Shown piece by piece: positions 26,379 through 35,787 of a stretch of DNA of 64,000 nt (positions are counted from its first letter, which is position 1; every line of letters begins with the position of its first letter). Both the position numbers and the translations under genes were made by a program. This DNA is from Coprococcus_C hominis (GTDB lineage Bacteria; Bacillota; Clostridia; Lachnospirales; Lachnospiraceae), in NCBI RefSeq assembly GCF_020687505.1, contig NZ_JAJEQT010000004.1, one strand, 5' to 3'. The notes beneath the pieces are model-generated. The model saw only the letters and a program-made list of their open reading frames with translations, ran no database searches and was not told where the DNA came from.

Positions 26379-27823
26379 ATCTTTCTAATCAACTGTTTTT
26401 CCAACTCAATTACCAAAGAATCTTTCAATACCGTCATCACAATTCCATACACGCCAAAAAAGCAAACCGCAGATATCACAAGCGTTGGAAATACGCCGAC
26501 TCCTAGCAATTTTACCCAGAAAGATGCGGCACTTCCAAGTCCGACTGCGACAAGAATCTTTCCATATGGAAGCTTCTGAAATATCCCCATTTTCAGATCT
26601 CGAATCGCTACACATTGCCAGCCTAACACAACAGCTTCCGCAACCAGTGTACCAAGCGCTGCACCTGCTGCGCCATAGATTGGAATAAAAATCGTATTTA
26701 ACACCAAATCTACAATCGCTCCTGCAATCTCAGAATATAATACCTGTTTTTCTCTTCCTAATGGTACCATCATCTGAATGCCAGTCACATTGCTGATGCC
26801 AATCAGCGTAAGCGTCGGCATGATTATCTGCATTGGTATAATAGCTCCGGCATACGCTTTACCAGATAAGAAGAAAATTCCTTCTTTCGCATAGATCATA
26901 AAATAAATCGAAAAAGGGATCGCCACAAGGAAGATAAAATGCATTGTTTTCTTCAATATTCTTGAAAACTCGTCCATCATACCTTTATCCACATAATAAG
27001 ACGCTCTTGGTAGTAAAACCGTGCTTGCAGAAGTCACTACGCTAACCATAATTGACTTGATCTTTACTGCGGCTGAATAGTATCCAACCTCCACCTTATC
27101 TTTCATGAACCCAAGCATGACATTATCCAGATTTGTATATATCGTTGTCGCCACAGACATTGAGAAAAAGACCAATATCATCTTGATATGACGTCTAATA
27201 TGATAACCACCGATTGGTTTTAAATAAATATATTTACGAAGATTTATAAAATTTAAAACATTCGAAGCAGATGTAGCGAGAATTGTCAAAAAACCATACT
27301 GCAAACAATCCTCTGGATCACGAACAAGCATAAATGTACTGATCAACGCTACAACCTTGAATATCAAAGAACGTACCGTAATATACGTATATTGCTCTAA
27401 TGCTTTGTATAACCATTCTACGCCAAGTGCATTCAGCAATATCGTCGCACCAATAATCAAAAGTAATGTATGTTCTTCCCGAAACTTTGGAACGACCGCA
27501 AGCGAAATAAAGAACACAGCATATACAATTGCAGACATGAACAGATTGATAAACAACAATTCATGAACCGCACGGGTTAACTCTTCTTTATTGTCTCTCA
27601 CTTTTGCACATAGCCGGATACCATAGGTCGGAATTCCGAGTTGCGCAAACATTGCAAAATACGTCACAACGGCCGTCGCAAAAGCGACTCTTCCTGTTCC
27701 TACCGGAAGCAGGATTCTTGACACATACGGGAATGTAATCAAGGGAAAAATAAAGGATGACATAGACAGCAATGCATTCATCACCATATTTAATTTTACA
27801 GACTTTGTCTTTATCTCAGCCAT
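26357..27823 (-). CDS. wzx: Wzx-like flippase
   Basis: 488 residues, 12-14 predicted transmembrane helices, MOP/PST superfamily. The N-terminal SSFIFPLITFPYVSRIL-x-VG-x-GR-x-AFATAV is the classical opening of RfbX/Wzx proteins. It would flip undecaprenyl-diphosphate-linked repeat units from cytoplasm to outside. It is the last gene in the big minus-strand operon that also encodes Wzy and a Wzz-like protein, so the Wzx/Wzy route is complete in this operon. Its stop codon is in the loop of the terminator at 26338-26378. A weak ribosome site and five-base spacing to the upstream gene suggest translational coupling. Confidence 0.9.
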   Translation of the reverse strand: MAEIKTKSVKLNMVMNALLSMSSFIFPLITFPYVSRILLPVGTGRVAFATAVVTYFAMFAQLGIPTYGIRLCAKVRDNKEELTRAVHELLFINLFMSAIVYAVFFISLAVVPKFREEHTLLLIIGATILLNALGVEWLYKALEQYTYITVRSLIFKVVALISTFMLVRDPEDCLQYGFLTILATSASNVLNFINLRKYIYLKPIGGYHIRRHIKMILVFFSMSVATTIYTNLDNVMLGFMKDKVEVGYYSAAVKIKSIMVSVVTSASTVLLPRASYYVDKGMMDEFSRILKKTMHFIFLVAIPFSIYFMIYAKEGIFFLSGKAYAGAIIPMQIIMPTLTLIGISNVTGIQMMVPLGREKQVLYSEIAGAIVDLVLNTIFIPIYGAAGAALGTLVAEAVVLGWQCVAIRDLKMGIFQKLPYGKILVAVGLGSAASFWVKLLGVGVFPTLVISAVCFFGVYGIVMTVLKDSLVIELEKQLIRKIKKNDCV

Positions 27824-27828
27824 TACAG

Positions 27829-29226
27829 TTATTTCCGGGTATCAATCACACCAAGTATTGATACTTCATTCTCCATACATAAATCAACCATATCATACAC
27901 TCGCTGATAAAGCGATACACCCTTCTTCTCAATCATAACTGCCGCTCCTTCTGCAAAAAGCTTGGACATTGCCTCGCTATCAGTAACAATCTCTGCTAAT
28001 ACATCCAGCTGAATGCCTTGTTTTTCAAGTTTCTTTACGAGATCTTCCTGCATATTTTCACTAATATTCCTCATATCACTGGATATCAGCGCTAACTTTG
28101 TAATCTCCTTTTTCTTACATGCTGCCAAAATTTTTGCTACCACAAATCCTAGCTGCTCCTGCATTTCAGATTCTGATATGTTTCCCAGTAATTTCATCCC
28201 CATAGTAAGTGTGTAATCCGTGTCTGCAACAATAACTTTGCTATACATAAAACATAATAACAGGATCACAATGGAACCTGCCGCGCCCAATACACCTCCT
28301 ACCAGTCCATATTTTATGAGTTTTTTCTTATCCACATGTGGCGCTGGCACCGCATCTGCAGTTGTTCCCGTCTCCTCCAGCTTTTCTTCTTTTAACGCCT
28401 GTTCTTTCTCGTCCTCGACAATGCCATTATAATAAGTTAATGTATTCCCAGATAGTGCATCCACCGCATTTTTCAACCGATCCTTTGTATTCACACGTTC
28501 TGTATATATCGTCCTTTGCACATTATAAACTGTATCAGAACGAACGACCGCAGTCTGAGTATCTGTCATCACAAGGGTATGTTTTTCCACATTTTTTAGT
28601 TCACCGGCATATTGAATCAAAGTCTCTTTTGCAAGTTCGTCCAATCCCGGAACCAAATTTGTCCCATATACATACAGGCATAATCCTCCGTTTGTTTGCA
28701 TAGCGGAGTCATAAGATACATCCAGCAGCTCTTTAATCTGTGCAGCTGTATAATCCCCTTTCAGTTCCTTCGATTCAGCCACCGAATCAGCCAGTCCACC
28801 ATTTCGAATATAAGCAATATATGCTGATAAAATCTGATTCTGAGCCTCTGTCCGTTCTTCTACAGTATCCAGCGTCACATCCAGTTTTATTTGGAACTGA
28901 TATGTCTTTTGCTGCATATGATATGGCTCAATCTGCATATAAAGCGACTCATCCAAATATTGCTCCATCTCAGCCATACGATCATAAGAATACAATGCAT
29001 ATGAGATATCCGCTTTTTCTGTTTCTGAAAATTCCTCGTACATATCTTCCAACTTCACTGGAGTCTGAGACTGTTCTGCATCAATTTCCCGTTTATTCTT
29101 CAAATAGCAAAGTCCTGCCAATCCCACTGCTCCGCATAGCGCTAATACAATAACAAGCGCTATATATTTTCGGATATATGCAAACACATTTTTTACTTTA
29201 ATTACTCTGTCATTTTGTTGGTTCAT
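27829..29226 (-). CDS. Wzz/CapA-like chain-length regulator with degenerate kinase-like tail
   Basis: 465 residues with two transmembrane helices (about 18-38 and 305-325) flanking a large outside domain with coiled-coil character, the arrangement of polysaccharide co-polymerases. The second helix is followed by a cytoplasmic tail of about 135 residues that resembles a bacterial tyrosine kinase (CpsD/YwqD) by overall pattern (VIVADTDYTL, KLALISSD, ILGVIDTRK), but the P-loop (GKT/S) and the downstream catalytic Asp motifs are missing. So this tail is probably a pseudokinase, and no separate CpsD kinase or Wzb phosphatase is in the window. It likely controls the length of the polymer together with Wzy. 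An excellent AGGAGG site precedes the ATG. Confidence 0.85.
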   Translation of the reverse strand: MNQQNDRVIKVKNVFAYIRKYIALVIVLALCGAVGLAGLCYLKNKREIDAEQSQTPVKLEDMYEEFSETEKADISYALYSYDRMAEMEQYLDESLYMQIEPYHMQQKTYQFQIKLDVTLDTVEERTEAQNQILSAYIAYIRNGGLADSVAESKELKGDYTAAQIKELLDVSYDSAMQTNGGLCLYVYGTNLVPGLDELAKETLIQYAGELKNVEKHTLVMTDTQTAVVRSDTVYNVQRTIYTERVNTKDRLKNAVDALSGNTLTYYNGIVEDEKEQALKEEKLEETGTTADAVPAPHVDKKKLIKYGLVGGVLGAAGSIVILLLCFMYSKVIVADTDYTLTMGMKLLGNISESEMQEQLGFVVAKILAACKKKEITKLALISSDMRNISENMQEDLVKKLEKQGIQLDVLAEIVTDSEAMSKLFAEGAAVMIEKKGVSLYQRVYDMVDLCMENEVSILGVIDTRK

Positions 29227-29271
29227 TTATTCTGTCCTCCTATGCCACTTTGTTTCGCTTCTCAATCGCTT

Positions 29272-30318
29272 TTATGGAACTACATGTTTCAATACCGGAA
29301 TTTTACGAATTACCCATATGATAGCAACACAAACTGCAACAATTCCTATTGGAGAAAGCAATCTCCATATTAACGATACCTCATTAACTCTTGTCAATCG
29401 TATAACCGCTTTTAATACCGACCAATGCAAAAGATAGACGCCAAAAGTATATTTATTTAAATATACTACTATTGCCCGTATCCACTTTACATCCATTATC
29501 TTTGGAGCAATTTGTTTAATTAACACAAAAACACCTATCGCGTAGAGAATACATGGAACATCATTGTATCCATTAAACGTTTTATTTACAGTCCCATCAC
29601 GCATGGATAAAAAATAAGTTCCAATCATATTTGTAAACAACCCTAAAATAGCCAAAATATATATGACTATTCTATCTTTTCTTTTTATTTCTTGTGTATG
29701 TAAGAGCCAACCAACCACAACATAAAACAGATATGACATATTTACAAATAATCTAAATCCAGGATTATAAGGAACCCAATCTGTAAACTTCGCTGCAAAA
29801 GGAATTAATACATTCAACAAAAAACCTACAACACTTATATATACATATACCGATTTTCGTTTTTCCTTCTCCACTGCTGAGAATAAAGGGATTGCTAGAT
29901 AGGCCGCGTATAACGGCATAAAAAACCAATAAGTCGTTACTATAGAACCGCCATTTACTAATCCCGCAATAACGTATTTAATGGTCACATTATTCCATTG
30001 TAAATTATGCATACATATGTTAAATCCTATACCTATAAAACTCCAAAATATATATGGAAAAACTGTTTTTTTCGCTCGCTTGATTAAAAACGTTTTTGTA
30101 TCATATCTTTGTCTATAATCAAGCAAGTTTGCTCCTGTTATCATAAAAAAACACGGAACAGCAAAATACAATCCCGCCTCAATTATATTCGCCGATTTCC
30201 AATATCTATCTGTGCTAAAAGTCCAAAAGCAATTATTTGAATGCAAATACACAACTGCCAGCATAGATATTACATTCATCAGCATTATACTTTCACTTTT
30301 TCGCGTACTCTCTTGCAT
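29272..30318 (-). CDS. Acyltransferase 3 family membrane protein
   Basis: 348 residues, about ten transmembrane helices. VISMLAVVYLHSNN carries the catalytic His, and FAVPCFFMITGANLL plus the Arg/Lys-rich KRAKKTVFPY segment are typical of the WecH/OafA acyltransferases. It likely acetylates repeat units. AAGGGGG is placed about eight bases before ATG. The gene overlaps the end of the Wzy gene by 26 bases. Confidence 0.87.
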   Translation of the reverse strand: MQESTRKSESIMLMNVISMLAVVYLHSNNCFWTFSTDRYWKSANIIEAGLYFAVPCFFMITGANLLDYRQRYDTKTFLIKRAKKTVFPYIFWSFIGIGFNICMHNLQWNNVTIKYVIAGLVNGGSIVTTYWFFMPLYAAYLAIPLFSAVEKEKRKSVYVYISVVGFLLNVLIPFAAKFTDWVPYNPGFRLFVNMSYLFYVVVGWLLHTQEIKRKDRIVIYILAILGLFTNMIGTYFLSMRDGTVNKTFNGYNDVPCILYAIGVFVLIKQIAPKIMDVKWIRAIVVYLNKYTFGVYLLHWSVLKAVIRLTRVNEVSLIWRLLSPIGIVAVCVAIIWVIRKIPVLKHVVP

Positions 30319-31519
30319 CTCCCATCCCCCTTTTTACATTTTTATCTACAATTGATTTCTGTCCTGCTAATGTAAGCACAATAAAAGGATTAAATGTAAT
30401 ATCAAAAAGTCTTGGTTCCGTTATACAGAAGATCATAATTATCATCAATATCCATGTATAATAATACTGCTTTTTCTGTATTGATTTTTTTAACATATAT
30501 GCATATGCAAGCAATACAATACCTAAAAATAATATTCCATGATCCAACAAAATTTTTACATAAGAACAATCAACATAGTTATACGTCCCTCTTAATGTTT
30601 CTTTCATATTAAATCCAATCCATTCAATATCTTTTCCAAATAAAGAAATGCCATATTCTGACATTGCGTTTTGCCCAAGAGCCAATCTGCCTGACAATAA
30701 CTTATTTAATTGAAAATATATCGTATTCTGCGGATTATAGAATGCATGTAACAAAATCGCAAAAATTGCAACTACCACTGGGGACGCAATAAATACGCCT
30801 TTTAATTTCTGTATAAATCTTCCATTGTTTACATTTAACCGATAAATTGCAAAAATTATAATTGTTATTATACTAATCAAAAAAGCGAATCTGGAGTTTG
30901 TCATTTTGTATAAATACAAACTAATTCCTAATGCTATAATATCCTCCCAAATTGACAATTTGCCCTTTTTTAAATATATATACTGCAACAATATAAATAC
31001 AAAAAGAATTGCTCCCGTTGTTGTCCACGAAAAGCCAAGAAAATGGCGTATTCGGCCTCCATCCTGCCTAACATAATCTTTTATTACTCCAATTCGCGAT
31101 CCGATAACGCATACAAACAATATAACAGATTGTACTGCACACGATATTTTAATAATATAGTTTTCCTCCACATTACATGCAGCGATAAAAATCAGCAAAT
31201 AAAAAATTATGGTTTTATTAAATGAGCCCAAAAAGCTTATAGCAATCACACAAGATACGTCTAAAAATAATTTTATCCATTTGCGATTATATATATTTGA
31301 ACATATTACTTTGAAAGCCAAAAGAATATATGCCACATATCTTGCCATTTTTGTAAATATATTTATTAACGATACTCTGTCATTACCCTGTCCAAATGCA
31401 ACAGCAGTCAAATCCAAGATGTTTGCAGACATATAAACAAAAAACGCAAGAAGAAATACCACTTCTGTTTTTCGGATATTTAATTGATTGTTACCCTCAT
31501 TACGAGCTATTTCTTTCAT
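30293..31519 (-). CDS. wzy: Wzy-like O-unit/capsule polymerase
   Basis: 408 residues, about 12 transmembrane helices with a larger outside loop before the last helices (GKDIEWIGFNMKETLRGTYNYVDCSYVKILLDHG). Such a loop with an Arg and a Tyr/Asp/His-rich motif is the usual signature of the O-antigen polymerase family, which is otherwise very variable. It would polymerise flipped repeat units. Its position between a Stealth/GT block and the Wzz/Wzx pair supports the call. No classic sequence motif defines the substrate. Confidence 0.8.
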   Translation of the reverse strand: MKEIARNEGNNQLNIRKTEVVFLLAFFVYMSANILDLTAVAFGQGNDRVSLINIFTKMARYVAYILLAFKVICSNIYNRKWIKLFLDVSCVIAISFLGSFNKTIIFYLLIFIAACNVEENYIIKISCAVQSVILFVCVIGSRIGVIKDYVRQDGGRIRHFLGFSWTTTGAILFVFILLQYIYLKKGKLSIWEDIIALGISLYLYKMTNSRFAFLISIITIIIFAIYRLNVNNGRFIQKLKGVFIASPVVVAIFAILLHAFYNPQNTIYFQLNKLLSGRLALGQNAMSEYGISLFGKDIEWIGFNMKETLRGTYNYVDCSYVKILLDHGILFLGIVLLAYAYMLKKSIQKKQYYYTWILMIIMIFCITEPRLFDITFNPFIVLTLAGQKSIVDKNVKRGMGDAREYAKK

Positions 31520-31529
31520 ACTTCCACTT

Positions 31530-32612
31530 TTATTTCATTGCCTTTTCAATAGCTTGTTTTGTATAAAATCCACTGGTTAATCGTTTTGATATAAGCTTCG
31601 CGTGTTGTAACATATCCGCATATTCATCTTCTGTGAGTTTTTCAAAAATATCTTTTATCTCATATAATGAAGAAATCGTAATTCCAACCCGCTCTTGTTC
31701 GACAAATTCAGCCAAAGCTGCTTCTTTCCATATAATGACGGGAATTCCACTTGCAAGATATAAGGAGGTCTTATGTGGGTTATTCACCTTTAGGTATTCC
31801 CCATAAACGCCTGCACATGTATCAACGGATATTCCATCCCACACAAGCCCAAAGTTTCCTTCTAATTCATAAGGTAACTCTGCTGGCGGAAAAGATCCAT
31901 GATAGCAAATGTTCCCTCCTGCTTGTCCTGTATAATTAGGACCATACAAATCAAACGCAATATCTTTAGGAAGCTCATATACATAAGCCGATTTCTGCTT
32001 GTCCAGATTTCCTGCAATAATACAGGAATATCCCTGCTTCCGCTTACCACGTTCTTGTATTTTTTCTCCCTCTTTACCAATCAAATAGTCAAAGATATCT
32101 AATTCAATCATCTTCTCTGATGGTATTCCCAATGCCTCGCGCATTAGTTTTTTCATTTGATGATTGTGGACAACTATATTCGTCGCATTCTTTAATACAG
32201 ACACTTCCTCTAATTCCATTCTTTTTTTCTTCTTAAATGGTATTGATTTGTTTTTTATATGGCGCATATACTCTAAATCATGAATAAACAATACCACGCG
32301 AATATTTTTCTGCACGAGTTTTTTTAAAACCGATGCAAGAAAAACTGTGTGATTTCTTACCGGGAATTGAATATATATTGTATCACCTTCATGTACACAG
32401 GCTAATTTTTCTTCCCAATATTTTTTTGTAGCTATGTGCCCCATTATTTTGCTTATAACCCCGGCACGTGTTCTCGTATCTTCACCAACCACAAGATTAA
32501 TCATTTTCATCCCACATTGCTTGAATATAACATCTAAATCCTCACGAGCTTTAATCCCCGCCGTACGGTTCAAATATTCATCTTCTGTTTTTTCACATAT
32601 ATACCAATCCAT
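31530..32612 (-). CDS. Glycosyltransferase (galactofuranosyltransferase-like GT-B)
   Basis: About 360 residues. IRVVLFIHDLEYMR, NATNIVVHNHQMKKLM, CIIAGNLDKQKSAYVYELP and FGLVWDGISVDTC-x-GVYGEYLKVNNPHKTSLYLASGIPVI match a GT-B fold family related to beta-1,6-galactofuranosyltransferases of Firmicutes. The in-frame ATG at 32612 has an AGAGGTG site and starts ten bases after the previous stop at 32623, whereas an upstream ATG at 32717 would overlap the Stealth gene by 95 bases; the shorter form is preferred. Acts in the cytoplasm on the lipid-linked repeat unit. Confidence 0.8.
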   Translation of the reverse strand: MDWYICEKTEDEYLNRTAGIKAREDLDVIFKQCGMKMINLVVGEDTRTRAGVISKIMGHIATKKYWEEKLACVHEGDTIYIQFPVRNHTVFLASVLKKLVQKNIRVVLFIHDLEYMRHIKNKSIPFKKKKRMELEEVSVLKNATNIVVHNHQMKKLMREALGIPSEKMIELDIFDYLIGKEGEKIQERGKRKQGYSCIIAGNLDKQKSAYVYELPKDIAFDLYGPNYTGQAGGNICYHGSFPPAELPYELEGNFGLVWDGISVDTCAGVYGEYLKVNNPHKTSLYLASGIPVIIWKEAALAEFVEQERVGITISSLYEIKDIFEKLTEDEYADMLQHAKLISKRLTSGFYTKQAIEKAMK

Positions 32613-32622
32613 TGAGCACCTC

Positions 32623-33639
32623 TTATTTCTCAAATAATGATTTACATGGCAATATCTTTTCAAATGCATGAACAACCTTTTGTTTTGTTTCCTCATAATT
32701 CTCAACTTGTGATTCATTCACACATATCATCTTATATATTCCATTTTCTATTGCATGACACATCTCTGCGATATTGTTATCTTCCGAATCCCCATCATTC
32801 ATATGAAACGCTTTGCCGTTTTTTCTCCAATTGTATGGTGAAAACCTTCCAGTCACTAACTGCTCATTCTTAAATATATACTGATTAACATCCTCCGCAC
32901 TGCGAAACTTATTTCTACATACCCGATCCAATATCTGCTCATTTTCTCTCCAAACCTGTTCATATGTAGACTTTAAGTATGAAGATGACAAATGAGAATA
33001 TTCAAGTCCGAAGAAATCATGTCTACGCCATAGCAAAAAACTCCAATTCATCATTAGTGCTTTTTTATCCTTTACTAAATAAAACTTCTTCCTTTGCTTT
33101 TTTAATACTTCCTTCCTATCATATTTAGAGTTTAATAAAATCATATTATTTAATAAAATATGCATAAAAACATCTTGTTTATTTGGAGATATCGGATCTT
33201 CTACCGCCATATCACACGGAAGACCATTTTTAAAAAAATCTTCCGGTTCTACTTTTGAAGTTATAAACACATCATCATTAAAATAGACAAAATGCTCTGA
33301 AAGATTTTTTATTCTATGAAAATTCAATTCTATTGTATGCGAACTGAATGTCGGTAAATATTCATGGGGAATATAATCCTCATGATTAACAAGCACTAAT
33401 TTATCGTGATTTTCATTTAGCCAATCTGGTTTCTGCCCACAAGTAACAAAATATATTTTATGAACCCATGGCGCATATTTCTCCACACCACGAAACCAAT
33501 ATTTTAAAATATCCCAATCCCGATACCTCGCATCCGTTATATCTACTGGCTCATCAATTTTTCCACTATACTTATTTTTATTCTTTCTCCATTCTAGGTC
33601 ACTACCATCCACCCATGGAATAACAAAATCAATATCCAT
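32623..33639 (-). CDS. Stealth-type sugar-phosphate transferase
   Basis: 338 residues. The Stealth regions are visible: CR1 (MDIDFVIPWVDGSD), CR2 (ARYRDWDILKYWFRGVEKYAPWV...IYFVTCGQ, then EYLPTFSSHTIELNFHRI...FVYFNDD), CR3 (RRHDFFGLEYSHLSS) and CR4 (SPYNWRKNGKAFHMNDG). Such proteins transfer hexose-1-phosphate (for example GlcNAc-1-P) to a sugar, making phosphodiester links; related domains occur in human GlcNAc-1-phosphotransferase. This suggests that the polymer has sugar-phosphate bridges. The weak GGAGAG site is 11 bases from ATG; the gap to the upstream gene is three bases. Confidence 0.9.
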   Translation of the reverse strand: MDIDFVIPWVDGSDLEWRKNKNKYSGKIDEPVDITDARYRDWDILKYWFRGVEKYAPWVHKIYFVTCGQKPDWLNENHDKLVLVNHEDYIPHEYLPTFSSHTIELNFHRIKNLSEHFVYFNDDVFITSKVEPEDFFKNGLPCDMAVEDPISPNKQDVFMHILLNNMILLNSKYDRKEVLKKQRKKFYLVKDKKALMMNWSFLLWRRHDFFGLEYSHLSSSYLKSTYEQVWRENEQILDRVCRNKFRSAEDVNQYIFKNEQLVTGRFSPYNWRKNGKAFHMNDGDSEDNNIAEMCHAIENGIYKMICVNESQVENYEETKQKVVHAFEKILPCKSLFEK

Positions 33640-33642
33640 TTT

Positions 33643-34755
33643 TTACTTTTTCTCTCCTAATAATGTTTCTAATCGTCCAACCTCTGTATTTATATCATAT
33701 CCGGCTTTCATAGCTAATTGGAATAGCGTGTCTCTTTTTTCACAGTATTCCGCATTTAAAATTCTATCCGCCCATACTTCTGCCGATTCTTCCAGTGAAA
33801 CAAATTGCAATTGTGGTGTTACCTTAACTTCTTCAGGAATTACATCTTTCGAAGCAATACAAGTAAGTCCCGTAGCCTGTGCTTCCAAAAGCGCTATCCC
33901 AAGTCCCTCAAATACAGATGGAAATACAAATACATCCATTGCTTGTAATAAATTCGGCACATCATTTCTGACTCCCAACATTTTTACAGCTGTTCCTAGA
34001 TTTAACTTTTGTATCTTTTCCCGTATCTTATCTTCATCTTCCCCCTGACCTATCATCCATAGAATTGCTTCGGGTTTTTTCTTCAACACACTAGCAAAAA
34101 TATCCAATAAAAATAATTGATTCTTTTGGAATTGCAATCTTCCTACGTTACCAATTACAAATTTATCCTCAACACCATATTTCTTTCTGTATGCTATTCT
34201 TATATCTTCATCATATTTGTATTGCGATATATCAATTGCATTCTTTATTTCTTTATAATTTGCACCTTGCATAATTTGTTTTGAATAAAACCATTCTCCA
34301 GCCTCTTTGGAACAGGCCCAAAAATCTGTTGCATATTTATCAATATGCCTCTTATTATATGCATGCAACAATCCTCTAAGTTTGCTATCCATGTTCATAG
34401 AATTATGACTATGAATAATTCTTCGTTTTATTCCATATTTTTTTGCATACTTCAGATAATCAATATTTGCCAGACTGCATACATTAACCCATATAGTATC
34501 ATACTGAGAAGCATTTTCTTTAAAAAATTGCTGCATCTCTCTTTTATACTTCTTATAATCCTTACTTCTTGCTGTGATATGATAAATCTCACAGCCATAA
34601 GAGATCAATTCGTCTTCATAAGCAATTTTATCATGTGAATTGCACAAAAAATCAAATTTAAAATTACCACGATTTATCTTTCGAATGTAGCTCATCAAAA
34701 AGCTTTCCACTCCACCGGGATTCTCTGTCATTCCAAATATCAAAATGTTGTTCAT
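33643..34755 (-). CDS. Glycosyltransferase family 4 (EpsF-like)
   Basis: 370 residues. GT-B fold with an N-terminal NPGGVESFLM motif that marks glycan transferases of the EpsF group, the GNVGRLQFQKN segment, and the PSVFEGLGIALLEAQATGL E-x7-E donor site near residue 275. It retains configuration and uses a nucleotide sugar. It is start-stop coupled to the GT2 gene upstream (4-base overlap, ATGA). Confidence 0.92.
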   Translation of the reverse strand: MNNILIFGMTENPGGVESFLMSYIRKINRGNFKFDFLCNSHDKIAYEDELISYGCEIYHITARSKDYKKYKREMQQFFKENASQYDTIWVNVCSLANIDYLKYAKKYGIKRRIIHSHNSMNMDSKLRGLLHAYNKRHIDKYATDFWACSKEAGEWFYSKQIMQGANYKEIKNAIDISQYKYDEDIRIAYRKKYGVEDKFVIGNVGRLQFQKNQLFLLDIFASVLKKKPEAILWMIGQGEDEDKIREKIQKLNLGTAVKMLGVRNDVPNLLQAMDVFVFPSVFEGLGIALLEAQATGLTCIASKDVIPEEVKVTPQLQFVSLEESAEVWADRILNAEYCEKRDTLFQLAMKAGYDINTEVGRLETLLGEKK

Positions 34756-35774
34756 ATACTGTTTATTCCCCTTTTTTCATGTACTTCATTCTGTTTGACA
34801 CGAAGCATATATATTATTCCGGCAAAGCAATTTAATTTCATTTTCATAAGTAGCACCGGTAGCATTCTTGCACTTTTACATTCTTTAACCCTAATTGCAT
34901 CAATTGCATTTTTGAAAATTGCCGTTTTCGCAACCGACTTCATTTTTTTGCATTTTGCTCTGAACGAATACGTTCGCTGTTGAAACACCTCTCGCACCAT
35001 CATAATATTAAAATGCATCATTACATATTTATCATACGCTTTTTTTATGATCTCATTTTCATCCTGTATCGCCTCTGCCGTTTTCTCCATAGCGCAAATA
35101 TATTTTTCTGCCTTCAGACCAGTCTGTACATGCATAACAGACTTCGGATTTAATGTGTAATGGTACACCATCTCTGGCTTCCAGCATATGGACGTGATAT
35201 GCTTCATATACCGAAGTGTAAAATCACTGTCTTCTGCAAAAGGTAACTCTGCATCAAATCGAATACGATTTTTCTCAATGATATCCCTTCGAAACAATTT
35301 CGCCCACACCTGCATATATCGTGTAGGATTTTGAATCATCTGTACTCTACCTTCATCGAGTTTTCCCCCGTCAAACACTCTTTTTCGATCAGTAATCGAA
35401 TTCTGCTTTTGTCCAGCTACATGTCCATATGCAAAAAAATCATATTCCCCATGTCTCGCATCATTCATCATCGTTGCGACACCTGTCCTTGCCAGATAAT
35501 CATCGGCATCAACAAATGCTAACCACTCGCCCGTTGCATTCTGAATTCCCAGATTTCTTGCATTGGACACCCCTTTGTCGGATGTGAATATTTTTATGTT
35601 ACTATATTTCTTTTTCAGTCGCTGCAAAACCTGCTTGGTCTCATCCGTAGATCCATTTTCTACAATCAATACTTCTGTCCGTGGTACATCTGTCAAAGAT
35701 TGCACAGCTTTTTCAATTGTATCCGCAGCATTGTATGCCGGAATAATAAAAGATATCAAAACATCTGTCTGCAT
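34752..35774 (-). CDS. Glycosyltransferase family 2
   Basis: 340 residues. GT-A fold with FIIPAYNAADTIEKAV, VENGSTDET and a DxD-like AFVDADDYL motif (about residue 90). The C-terminal half is helical and of unknown acceptor specificity. Probably adds one sugar to the repeat unit. AAGGA is about 11 bases from the ATG. Confidence 0.92.
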   Translation of the reverse strand: MQTDVLISFIIPAYNAADTIEKAVQSLTDVPRTEVLIVENGSTDETKQVLQRLKKKYSNIKIFTSDKGVSNARNLGIQNATGEWLAFVDADDYLARTGVATMMNDARHGEYDFFAYGHVAGQKQNSITDRKRVFDGGKLDEGRVQMIQNPTRYMQVWAKLFRRDIIEKNRIRFDAELPFAEDSDFTLRYMKHITSICWKPEMVYHYTLNPKSVMHVQTGLKAEKYICAMEKTAEAIQDENEIIKKAYDKYVMMHFNIMMVREVFQQRTYSFRAKCKKMKSVAKTAIFKNAIDAIRVKECKSARMLPVLLMKMKLNCFAGIIYMLRVKQNEVHEKRGINSI

Positions 35775-35787
35775 TTTATTTTATTCC

